Below, one piece after another: positions 37,828 through 46,189 of a stretch of 64,000 bases of DNA. The notes under the pieces were generated by a model. That model was not told the DNA's origin. It worked only from the letters and a program-made list of their open reading frames with translations, and did no database searches. Each line of letters opens with the position of its first letter. The stretch's first letter is position 1. The stretch is taken from contig CAWBOY010000006.1 in assembly GCA_963790585.1 (NCBI GenBank), positions 124,001 through 188,000 of the forward strand, in the 5' to 3' direction. The position numbers and the translations under genes are program-made. This stretch comes from CAWBOY01 sp963790585. Lineage in GTDB: Bacteria > Planctomycetota > Planctomycetia > Gemmatales > Gemmataceae.

Positions 37828-39606
37828 TCAACGATTCATGGAGTATCGAGACTCCGCGAGATTATAACAATAACGCCATACGGTGCGGTTGAAGGTCACG
37901 ACGATGAGAGCCATGATGAGTGAACCGGCCGCCAAGACGCGGAAATTCTGTGGCTTGTCCGCGAACGCCGACATGATTTCGGCGCCGAGGCCGTACGTCT
38001 TGAGAGGTTGGTCCGGGCCGGCGCCGTCAGCGATGAATTCCGCGACGATGCTGGCGTTCCAGGCGCCGCCCGTAGCCGTCACCCATCCTGTCACAAGCGT
38101 GGGAAATATGGCGGGCAGATAAAGCGCCCAGAAACGCTGCCAACCGCGAATGCCATAACTCCGCGTCGCCTCTTTTAGGTCGGCGGGAATTGCCATCGCC
38201 CCCGCGATGACGTTGAACAAGATGTACCACTGCGTGCCGAGCAGCATCAACAAGATGCTGGTCCAGCCCAGGCTCACGCCGAGAAGCGTCATGCCGGCCA
38301 AAACAAGCGGGAACAGCATTGGCGCGGGAAACGAGGCCACGACCTGAACGATTGGTTGAAAAATGCGTGACAGACGAGGCGACAGCCCGATGGCAAGGCC
38401 TGCCGGCAAAGCCCATAGGGTCCCGATCGTCACGGCGATGAGAACGCGCCCAAGAGTCCAGCCTCCCGCGAGGATTAGTTCTCCCCATTTTTCGACCGGC
38501 ACTTCAATTAGCAACTTGAATAGCTCAAATCCGCCCCAGGTGAGCAAGGACAGAAGCGACAAGAAACAGAGAATCGATAACCACGCCGCCCAAGCGACTG
38601 GCTTGGTCGGGTCAGGTAATGAGGCCATCGGTGGTGCGTCCGAGCCTATCTCGCCACGCAAACGCCCTAGCAGCCTACCCATCGAGCCGATAAGTCGGGA
38701 ACGCCTAAGCCAATCGAGAAACCAGGAGGTCGGTAGCTCGAGGGCAGCACCTTCCTCGACACGGAATTTCTGGGCCCACACCACAACGGGCCTCCACAAT
38801 AGTTGATCGAGACCGATGATCATAAGTGTCATGGCGACCAGGGCGCCTACCATGGCCACAGTATCTTGTTGTTTAACTGCCTCGCCCATGTACGAGCCAA
38901 TTCCTTCGAGCCGAAAGTCACGTCCCGGCCCCAAATCGAACTGCTCGCTAAGCATCAGAAAGAACCAGCCTCCAGCCATGCTCATCATGCTGTTCCAGAC
39001 GAGGCCCACCATCGACGCCGGCAGCTCCACCCAACAAAATCGGCGCCACCAGGTGAAGCGGTAAACGGTCGCGGCTTCGCTCAGGTCGTTTGGTACCGCG
39101 CGCACCGAATGATAAAAGCTGAATGTCATGTTCCAGGCTTGGCCGGTAAAGATCATTAGAATGGCGGCCAGCTCGAGCCCGATATTGCTGTTAGGAAACA
39201 AGGCAACCAAGGCGAAAACAAACCCTGGCATGAATGTCAGGACCGGGATGCTCTGCAGGATGTCCAGCATCGGCACCAGTACACGCTCCGCGGTCCGATC
39301 TTTTGCGGCCCAGTAGCCATAGACAAGCGTGAACAGAAGGGACAATGCGTATGCAATCAAGCCCCGCGACAAGGAATAAAACGTATAACGCGGCAGCGCC
39401 CAGAGCGACAAGTCGATCTCGACTTTGTCCCGCTTGGCGGACCACGACCCGGCCACCTCGCGCAGCCCGTAGATGAGCCCAATTATGCCGACAAGCAGAA
39501 CCAAGTCGACCCACCCGAAGCGTCGAGAACGATCAAGCAAACCGGCGGCGCCGCCCCACATTTTGTTGAGAAAGGATCGATTCACGTCCACCTCATGAGG
39601 AATCAA
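37828..39606 (-). CDS. ABC transporter permease, two fused BPD-type domains
   Basis: A 592-residue membrane protein with two copies of the binding-protein-dependent permease fold. Each copy ends with its own ATPase-coupling loop: DLSEAATVYRFTWWRRFCWVELPASM in the first and DLKEATRSYGIRGWQRFWALYLPAIFP in the second. About 12-13 membrane segments are seen. A soluble linker (residues about 290-335) separates the halves. The fusion replaces the usual homodimer. The start overlaps the end of the FAD oxidoreductase gene by 4 bases, indicating coupling. Confidence 0.9.
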   Translation of the reverse strand: MIPHEVDVNRSFLNKMWGGAAGLLDRSRRFGWVDLVLLVGIIGLIYGLREVAGSWSAKRDKVEIDLSLWALPRYTFYSLSRGLIAYALSLLFTLVYGYWAAKDRTAERVLVPMLDILQSIPVLTFMPGFVFALVALFPNSNIGLELAAILMIFTGQAWNMTFSFYHSVRAVPNDLSEAATVYRFTWWRRFCWVELPASMVGLVWNSMMSMAGGWFFLMLSEQFDLGPGRDFRLEGIGSYMGEAVKQQDTVAMVGALVAMTLMIIGLDQLLWRPVVVWAQKFRVEEGAALELPTSWFLDWLRRSRLIGSMGRLLGRLRGEIGSDAPPMASLPDPTKPVAWAAWLSILCFLSLLSLLTWGGFELFKLLIEVPVEKWGELILAGGWTLGRVLIAVTIGTLWALPAGLAIGLSPRLSRIFQPIVQVVASFPAPMLFPLVLAGMTLLGVSLGWTSILLMLLGTQWYILFNVIAGAMAIPADLKEATRSYGIRGWQRFWALYLPAIFPTLVTGWVTATGGAWNASIVAEFIADGAGPDQPLKTYGLGAEIMSAFADKPQNFRVLAAGSLIMALIVVTFNRTVWRYCYNLAESRYSMNR

Positions 39607-40829
39607 GGTTGAGCGGGGTCAGCCGAGGGCCGTTTTTGCCGTTTGGAAGATGATTTACCTGATTTCGCCGCGGCATCTTTGATTGGCGTTCGTTTTTCAA
39701 ACCGGCGCAAAGAATACGGAGCTAGGGCCGGCGAAGCGGGGTCGCTCGCCACGATCGCGTCTGCGAGCAAATCCGCACTTGCCGGCGCTAAAATGGCGTC
39801 GTCGCCATTAAAACCGGCAGCGCACCAAAGACCGCGGACCTCAAGGCAAGCGCCAAGAATCGGAAGTCGATCGGGCGTAACCGCGGTGAGAGCGCCGTAA
39901 CCACCGCGACCAAAACCTTGATGCATTGCGGGATACCGGCGATTCAAGCGTTGACGGACCCCTGGCAACCAATCACTGTCGGCCGCAGCGTCGTATTGGT
40001 CCGGGTCGGCAGGTTGCTCACTTGCTGCACCATCGAGGTCGCCGGCGACAATCCACTCTCCATTTGGAAAGAAATAGCATCCTTGGGCTCTATCCCAATA
40101 AACGATCACGCGACGGCCCAGGCCGGGCGGGCGACGAAACAAAGCCACCTGCGTACGACAGGGCAGAACCGGGCAAGTAACTCGGAGCGGGAGCATAAGT
40201 CCACTGGTCCAGGGACCGGCCGCGACGATGATTGTGTCGCAAACATAGCGCCCTTCATTGGTTTCGACGCCGATCACTTGACCTTTGTCCGCCAAAATCC
40301 GCTGGACTTCAACGCCTTCGCACAGTTCAGCCTCACGAGATCTGGCTTCGTCAGCAATTCCGGCCAGCGCCGAAACCACATCGATTGTGCCTGCGGCTTC
40401 ATCGAAAAACGCATACTCCCCTTCGCCTAGGCGGGCATTGGGATCGATTGTGAGTAGTTCGACACTGTCGACCTGTCGGAGTTGCGGCGCGGCAGGTCCA
40501 GCAAAGTAGGGTAGCGGGCCCTTATCGAATGCGCCAAATTCGAATTCGCGGGCAACAGTAATCAAGCCTGTAGATTGAAAGACTCTTTGACCGCCGATTT
40601 GGTCGGAAAAACCTTCAAAAAACGCCCGGCTCGTCCTAGCCAACGGGGCCGCCAAGCCGAATTCGGCAGGGTTTCGGAGAATCGCGCTGACATTTCCCGT
40701 AATTCCGGCGCCTAGAAATGTCTTTTCCAAGAGCACAACACGTCCGGCCCGGCGTCGCGCAAATTGATAGGCGAGCGAAGTACCAACAATGCCACCGCCG
40801 ATTATCAAAATATCACAGGCGGCCTGCAT
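39603..40829 (-). CDS. FAD-dependent oxidoreductase (DAO family)
   Basis: A 408-residue D-amino-acid-oxidase-type flavoprotein. It has the dinucleotide motif ILIIGGGIVGTSLAYQFARR at the N-terminus, TIIVAAGPWTSGL in the middle, YFFPNGEWIVAGD, and GALTAVTPDRLPILGACLEVRGLW with GFNGDDAI near the C-terminus. These enzymes oxidise secondary or primary amines (sarcosine, glycine or amino acids). The C-terminal 30 residues are Lys/Ser-rich (KSGKSSSKRQKRPS). It is first in the operon with the fused ABC permease and ATPase, suggesting that the imported compound is an amine, but that is inference. Confidence 0.88.
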   Translation of the reverse strand: MQAACDILIIGGGIVGTSLAYQFARRRAGRVVLLEKTFLGAGITGNVSAILRNPAEFGLAAPLARTSRAFFEGFSDQIGGQRVFQSTGLITVAREFEFGAFDKGPLPYFAGPAAPQLRQVDSVELLTIDPNARLGEGEYAFFDEAAGTIDVVSALAGIADEARSREAELCEGVEVQRILADKGQVIGVETNEGRYVCDTIIVAAGPWTSGLMLPLRVTCPVLPCRTQVALFRRPPGLGRRVIVYWDRAQGCYFFPNGEWIVAGDLDGAASEQPADPDQYDAAADSDWLPGVRQRLNRRYPAMHQGFGRGGYGALTAVTPDRLPILGACLEVRGLWCAAGFNGDDAILAPASADLLADAIVASDPASPALAPYSLRRFEKRTPIKDAAAKSGKSSSKRQKRPSADPAQP

Positions 40830-41600
40830 CGCCCCGACCTTCCATTTGCGGCGCTGGATTGGCTACACGTTGTATCATAGCGGATCATGAGAATAGGAGT
40901 AGAAGAGCCAGCAACGAATCGAACCGGCGTCACGAAGAAAACATTTGTACAACCGGGGGGGTGCCCCCTCTCGGTTTTGGCGGTAGTGGATACGATAGGC
41001 CACGAGGACCAGAGCGCAAATAACTCGATTCAGTTTGCAGGTTCTGTCTCACCAGCTCACTTTCGGATAGACGCTATTGAATGTGATCCTTGCAAGGCGC
41101 ACTCAATAGCGTCTGAAGCTTCTCATGAACTATAGGTGACTATGTTGATCAACATGGAGTAAGTCCTTATTTTGCAATGATCCGAACTCATAGACAATCC
41201 GTCTTACCCAAGGTTATTGAGAAGTCACTAGCGTTTCACCTAACTCTCTACATGGAAAGCACTTATTAGATTGCATTGCGCCTACACACAGAACTACCGC
41301 CAACGGTTCACTCAAATCCGTGTGGAAACAGCCAACCTGAGAAAGAATCTGCCAAAATTGGGCGCCACACTCGGCAACGGCAACTGGGATTCGGCGTTTT
41401 TGCAATTTGCGGTATTTGTCAGTTGGCGTGAGGGGGGAGGTGACGACGGAGATTCATTTCATTCGACCTTCAAATAACCAATACTGTTGAGCACCAGATT
41501 TTACTTCGCCTTTCTTCTAATTTTCTTCATCGTCTGGCACGAAAGCAGCTGAAATTGCTGAGGCGGCTTAATTTACCCGGCCTCGCGAGGAGGCTCCGTC
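40830..41600. other. Intergenic region with a hairpin, no recognised gene
   Basis: About 770 bases. AGACGCTATTGA (41069-41080) and TCAATAGCGTCT (41103-41114) form a perfect 12-bp inverted repeat with further pairing inside. The short ORFs in this region have no recognisable domain. The right end presumably contains the left end of the IS4 remnant. Confidence 0.45.
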
Positions 41601-42175
41601 ATGGCCAGGTTATGGCGACAACCAGTAGCTGAAGCTAACTTGCGTGGCTTCAAGTACTTTCAGTTGCTCTCGCCCACGCTCGACCGCCTACCTGACGCGG
41701 GCACCGCACGTGACAAAGCCCACAATCGCCAGTTCTTCTTCTATCAGTATGCCAATTTGTTGCCCCCGTATTTTTTCAGCCCCGCCATCACCAGCCTTCG
41801 TGGCATTCAGCAGGCCTGCCGCCTAGACAAAGTACAGCGGCTTTTCGACATCCGTCGCGTCTCGCTCGGCTCCCTCAGCGAAGCCACCGGTATCTTTGAT
41901 GCCGAGCCTTTGCGCGAGATCGTCCAAGAACTGGCTCAGCGAGGCTTGCCTCTGGAAAACGGTGCCGACGCCCTACGCGGTTTAACTGACGTCGATGGCA
42001 TCATTCTGACTGCTTTGCCTAAGATGTTTGGGATTTGTAGCAGGTTTCCGAACACCGCGCCGTCAAGGTCCACCTGTGCTTCGAGGTCATCAACGGCGTT
42101 CCGCGTGATGCGACGGTTACGCCCGCCGCTTGTTCCGAGCCCGCGCAGTTGCAGGCCACGCTCCGACGGTGTGTT
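41601..42175 (+). pseudogene. IS4-family transposase remnant
   Basis: The N-terminal half of an IS4-type transposase. Residues 1-140 (SPAITSLRGIQQACRLDKV, SLGSLSEATGIFD, DVDGIILTALPKM) match the start of the family. Beyond ALPKM the frame shifts, and a stop appears where Trp is expected (VWDL-stop-QVSEHRAVKVH). Homology then continues (INGVPRDATVTPAACSEPAQLQATL) to about 42175. The remaining catalytic half with DDE residues is missing, replaced by the end of the AtuA-like gene. A free-running frame continues to 42332 without homology. Confidence 0.7.
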
Positions 42176-43532
42176 CAAGATGAGCCGATTACACGCACCT
42201 CCGGTACGATCAGATGTTTCGGCAACAAGGTCGGCCAATAGCCGAAGACTTCGCGCACTTGCGGCCGACCGGTCGTGTAGCCGGAGATGCCCGGCGGACC
42301 GGATGTTACCAGCGGTGCCAGTTCCTTGCTGAAGCGGTCAACAAGTGCCTTGTTTTCGTCGCGCACGGCGATGCGCAGGACGACCTCGGGCAGATCGATG
42401 GGGCGGTCCAAGACGCCCGGCAAGCTGTCTCCGGCTCCAAGACATTCGACCAGGCTATGTTGGGGGTTCACCCCGGCACGCTTGAGGCGGTCCATGATAA
42501 TGGCACCGCAGCGGCGCGCTTTCTCGATTGCGTTCGGGCCGGCAACGAGAAGCGTACCTGAGGCCGCGTACCCATCACGGTAGGCGATCGATACTTTGTA
42601 GCTGTCGGTTGCCGGTTTGCCGCGCGCGCCGTTGATGCGCACCGTGTCGGGAGCCTGTTCTTTCAGCGTTACGCTGGTGAAATCCGACGTGACATCAGGG
42701 GTCAAGTAAGCCGCCGGATCGCCCACTTCGTAGAGCAGTTGCTCGGCGATCGTTTCGCGGTTGACGGCCCCGCCGCTACCGGCCGGTTTGCCGATCGTAA
42801 ACGAACCATCGGCGGCAATTGTCGCGATTGGATAGCCGACAAAGGCTAGATCCACTTTATCCCATGAGCACCACAGGCCTCCGGTCGCCTGGGCTCCACA
42901 TTCGATGAGGTGACCGGCCACCGTTGCAGCCGAGAGCCGATGCCAGTCGTCCCAATCCCAACCGTGCTCGAAAACCGTCGGCGCGACCGTCAGCGACGCA
43001 TCGGCGACGCGGCCCGTGATGACGATCGAGGCGCCGGTACGCAAAGCATCGACGATCGGCGCAGCTGCCGAGATAGGCGTTGGCGCTGACGACACGCGAG
43101 CGAATTGTCGCGAGCGGTTCGCCGGTGTCGAGATTGGCCAGGGTGTGTTTGTCGGCCAAGATCTTGTCGAGGTTTGGCATCAGATCGTCACCGGCGACGA
43201 TGGCGATCTTGCGATTACTTAGTCCGGCTTTATCCAAGATCGATCGAGAGCGGGCACCGCAGGCGACCGGATTCATGCCGCCGGCGTTGGTGACGATTTT
43301 CAGATTGGGTTGAGCGCAAGCTCGGCGTGAGCCGTTCGAGCACATCGAGAAAATCCGTGGCATAGCCGGTGTTAGGATCGCGTTGCTTTTGCAGCGCGAG
43401 GATCGACATCGTCAGCTCGGCGAGATATTCGAGCGTCAGATAGTCGAGCTGCCCATCGTTGGCGAGGACAATTGGCGCATCAAGGTTGTCGCCCCAGAAA
43501 CCGCAGCCGTTGCCGATGCGCACATATTTCAC
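42175..43532 (-). CDS. Acyclic terpene utilisation AtuA-like protein, frameshifted
   Basis: An AtuA/DUF1446 family protein of about 450 residues, a family linked to acyclic terpene and short branched acyl catabolism with unknown chemistry. The three pieces are 43532-43320 (VRIGNGCGFWGDN, LDYLTLEYLAELTM), about 43318-43075 (LKIVTNAGGMNP, VAGDDLMP) and 43070-42175 (GASIVITGRVADASL, ECGAQATGGLW, GGAVNRETIAEQLLYEVGDP). The breaks at 43314-43317 and around 43058-43065 are each repaired by one GC dinucleotide. The C-terminus meets the IS4 remnant from the other strand, so the last residues (VRVIGSS) may be altered. Confidence 0.8.
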
Positions 43533-43547
43533 GATGCGACCTCATCA

Positions 43548-43605
43548 TATAGCCGCCGGCTTGTCGGCGATCTTCGATTCACCGCCGGCAAGCCAGCGGC
43601 TATAT
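43548..43605. repeat. Imperfect 17-bp inverted repeat
   Basis: ATATAGCCGCCGGCTTG (43548-43564) and CAAGCCAGCGGCTATAT (43589-43605) pair with two mismatches. It lies between the divergent AtuA-like and DUF1559 genes. Confidence 0.65.
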
Positions 43606-43612
43606 AAATCCC

Positions 43613-43665
43613 TTGACGACGGTATAACGTTGTTAGTATACTTTGCCCAAGGTATAACCTTGTAT
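43613..43665 (+). promoter_or_regulatory. Promoter of the DUF1559 gene with direct repeats
   Basis: TTGACG (43613-43618) and TATACT (43637-43642) are 18 bases apart. GGTATAACGTTGT (43621 onwards) and GGTATAACCTTGT (43651 onwards) are direct repeats 30 bases apart, one between the promoter boxes and one just after the start site. That placement suits an operator. Confidence 0.5.
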
Positions 43666-43687
43666 AAATCGTCTGCTGGGCAACACC

Positions 43688-44731
43688 ATGTCTCGAACAC
43701 ACACCACAAGCCGCTCGGGATTCACCCTGATTGAGCTGCTCGTCGTCATCGCGATCATCGCGGTTTTAATTGGCTTATTGCTGCCGGCCGTGCAAAAAGT
43801 GCGCGAGTCGGCCTCCACGAGTCAGTGTAAGAACAATCTCAAACAAATCGGCATCGCTCTTCAAACTTATCACGACACATTCACTTTCTTTCCACCCGGC
43901 TATGTCGACGGCAACAATGACCCCAACAGCACTCCCGATAACGATGTCGGGCCTGGGTGGGGGTGGGCTTCTCTCTTGCTACCATATGTCGAGCAAGGCA
44001 ATGTCTACAATCAGATTAATTTCAAGCAACCCGTTGGCATGGGCGTGAATGCGCAGATCTCGCAGCAGTCCCTCGTAGTCTTCCAATGTCCGTCCGATCC
44101 GACGCAAGACACGGTTCCGATATGGGACAGCACTCTAACCAATCCAATCGCTTTCGTCGGGCATGGCAATTATGTCGGTTGCAATGGCTGGGTGGAATGT
44201 TTTAGCGGTGCCGGCGGCAACCCGCAGGCTGGGCCGGGGGCCGACGGGTTGTCCGGGCTCTATGGGCCTGCTGGACGCGGCTTATTCTATCGCAATAGCC
44301 GCGCGAAAATGGCCAACGTCAAGGATGGAACCACGAATACAATTGTTGTCGGCGAGCGCTCGAGCAACCACTCTCCGAGCACGTGGACCGGGGCGGTCCC
44401 CGGAGCACAATGTCCCGCGTGGATGGCGACGCAACCATTCACGCTGCCCAATACGCCTCCAGGGCAGGCGCCTGTTGGGCCGAATGGCTCAGCCTATGAC
44501 AACGCCGATTTTGGCGAGGCTTTTATTTTCGCCCACTGCAATGCCACGCACTTGCCCAGTGCCGACCAGCCGTTTTACGACCCAGACACGTTTTACAGCA
44601 TGCATACGGGCAATGGAGCCAATTTCCTCTTCGGCGACGGCTCCGTTCGTTTCATCACCAGCGGCATCAACCCGATCACGTACCAAGCATTGGGAACCAT
44701 CGCCGGCGGTGAGATCGTCGGCAACTTTTGA
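43688..44731 (+). CDS. DUF1559 prepilin-like protein
   Basis: A 347-residue member of the planctomycete DUF1559 family. The N-terminus is a type IV pilin/type II pseudopilin signal (SGFTLIELLVVIAIIAVLIGLLLPAVQKVRE) cut after Gly by prepilin peptidase. The C-terminal domain ends with the H-X9-DG type motif (NFLFGDGSVRFITSGI). The family is hugely expanded in planctomycetes; the individual role is unknown. The gene is intact. Confidence 0.95.
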   Translation: MSRTHTTSRSGFTLIELLVVIAIIAVLIGLLLPAVQKVRESASTSQCKNNLKQIGIALQTYHDTFTFFPPGYVDGNNDPNSTPDNDVGPGWGWASLLLPYVEQGNVYNQINFKQPVGMGVNAQISQQSLVVFQCPSDPTQDTVPIWDSTLTNPIAFVGHGNYVGCNGWVECFSGAGGNPQAGPGADGLSGLYGPAGRGLFYRNSRAKMANVKDGTTNTIVVGERSSNHSPSTWTGAVPGAQCPAWMATQPFTLPNTPPGQAPVGPNGSAYDNADFGEAFIFAHCNATHLPSADQPFYDPDTFYSMHTGNGANFLFGDGSVRFITSGINPITYQALGTIAGGEIVGNF

Positions 44732-44764
44732 TCGTCTTTGTTCATTCGGTCGAGGAGATCAACG

Positions 44765-45169
44765 ATGCGCATCCGAGTTCTGCTTCTGATCATTCTGGGC
44801 ACGGCCGCGTGTTCTGGCTGTGGTGGCTGTGGTCAAACCAAGACGACAGAGGAGCTTTTTGTCGACGTGAAGTCGCACGAAGAGAGGGACCGCATCATCG
44901 CCGTTCGCACGTTGCCGACGCGCAACGCCGATCCGGCGCGCACCGTCGCCGCGCTAATCGAAGCTCTCAAAGATGCTCAGAGCGACATTCGCCGGAGTGC
45001 AGCTGTCGCGCTGGGGCGTATGGGCGAGACTGCAAAAGAAGCGATCCCCGCGCTTCAGGCCGCCATGCACGACCGAGACGCAAGGATTCGCATTGCTGCC
45101 CGGAACGCGCTCTCACGAATCGATCCAACCCTTGGAACCCAGGCATCCGGATCCAAATCCGGCGGTTAA
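44765..45169 (+). CDS. HEAT-repeat lipoprotein
   Basis: A 134-residue protein. Residues 1-18 form a signal with a lipobox-like GTAAC, giving a Gly/Cys-rich start (CSGCGGCG). About two HEAT-like repeats follow (ARTVAALIEALKDAQSDIRRSAAVALGRMG and AIPALQAAMHDRDARIRIAARNALSRI). I chose ATG 44765 because GAGGAG lies about 8 bases upstream. It follows the DUF1559 gene by 33 bases, so the two are probably co-transcribed. The role is likely a scaffold; no partner is identified. Confidence 0.75.
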   Translation: MRIRVLLLIILGTAACSGCGGCGQTKTTEELFVDVKSHEERDRIIAVRTLPTRNADPARTVAALIEALKDAQSDIRRSAAVALGRMGETAKEAIPALQAAMHDRDARIRIAARNALSRIDPTLGTQASGSKSGG

Positions 45170-45347
45170 CGCCTACCTGTCGATGTTGCATCCCCTTGTT
45201 CTTTCGTCCTGCCTGAGCATCTTCGCCCTCGTTTCCGCGTCAGGCTCAATCAGCCGCAAAAACCACGTCCGTCTTGCCGAAAGGTTGTCGTGTCGGTCCT
45301 GTTTTTTCAGGCATCAGGGGCCGCAGTTTGAATATCCGGAGAGCCTT

Positions 45348-46145
45348 TCACTTAGCAGTTTTGCTCGACGCCAGGTCGGATAACAGGCGTTCCAACGCCG
45401 TCGGCTCAGGCGGCTTGACCAAGTGATGGTCGAAGCCGGCGTCCGCCGTGCGTCGGCGGTCCTCCTGCTGGCCCCAGCCGGTCAAAGCGGCCAGGGCGAC
45501 TTTCTCCAATCCGGGTATCTGGCGGAGTCGGCGCGCCACTTCGTAACCGTCCATGCCCGGCATCCCAATGTCTAAGAACACCAGTTCGGGGCGAGAATCC
45601 GCTGCGAGTTGTAGGCCCGCAGGGCCGTCGTAAGCGACCTGGACCTCGTGACCGTGCAGGCGCAGGAGCATGGCAAGATTGTCTGCGGCGTCCCGGTTGT
45701 CATCGACCACCATTAGCCTGAGACCCGATGAACGATCAGACTCCTGTGTCGCTTCCCGATTGCCCTTTTCAACTCGTTGCCGCTCTTCCTGTGGGAGGAG
45801 TTGCAGTCGGATGATGAACTCGCTCCCTTTCCCCAAACCAGCGCTACGGGCTTCGACCGTCCCGTGATGCATTTCAACAAGGCTCTTCACGAGTGTAAGG
45901 CCGATACCCAGCCCACCCTGAGCCTTCGTGGATGAATGGTCCGCTTGCACGAACAAATCGAAGATGTGGGGCAGCATGTCCGGAGCAATGCCTATGCCAG
46001 TGTCTCGTACTCCCAGAACCGCTTTATCACCCTCTCGCCGGACGGTCAACCAGATGCGGCCATTCGCCTCAGTGTACTTGGTGGCGTTGGTCAGCAGGTT
46101 GCCGACGACCTGGGTGAGCCGTACCGGATCGGCGTCCAGCGACAA
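45348..46145 (-). CDS. Hybrid histidine kinase 1, C-terminal fragment (ATPase and receiver)
   Basis: Holds the HATPase_c domain (N box VVGNLLTNATKYTEANG, DTGIGIAPDML, QGGLGIGLTLVKSLVEMHHGT) and a receiver domain (LMVVDDNRDAADNLAMLL, phospho-acceptor region LVFLDIGMPGMDG, KPPEP). The frame joins the preceding part near 46165, where one base too many is probably present (ELTV followed by NLPPESLSLDADP). It ends at TAG 45348. Confidence 0.85.
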   Translation of the reverse strand: MSLDADPVRLTQVVGNLLTNATKYTEANGRIWLTVRREGDKAVLGVRDTGIGIAPDMLPHIFDLFVQADHSSTKAQGGLGIGLTLVKSLVEMHHGTVEARSAGLGKGSEFIIRLQLLPQEERQRVEKGNREATQESDRSSGLRLMVVDDNRDAADNLAMLLRLHGHEVQVAYDGPAGLQLAADSRPELVFLDIGMPGMDGYEVARRLRQIPGLEKVALAALTGWGQQEDRRRTADAGFDHHLVKPPEPTALERLLSDLASSKTAK

Positions 46146-46189
46146 GGATTCGGGCGGCAGGTTGGACTGTCAACTCGTGTCCCTGCGCG

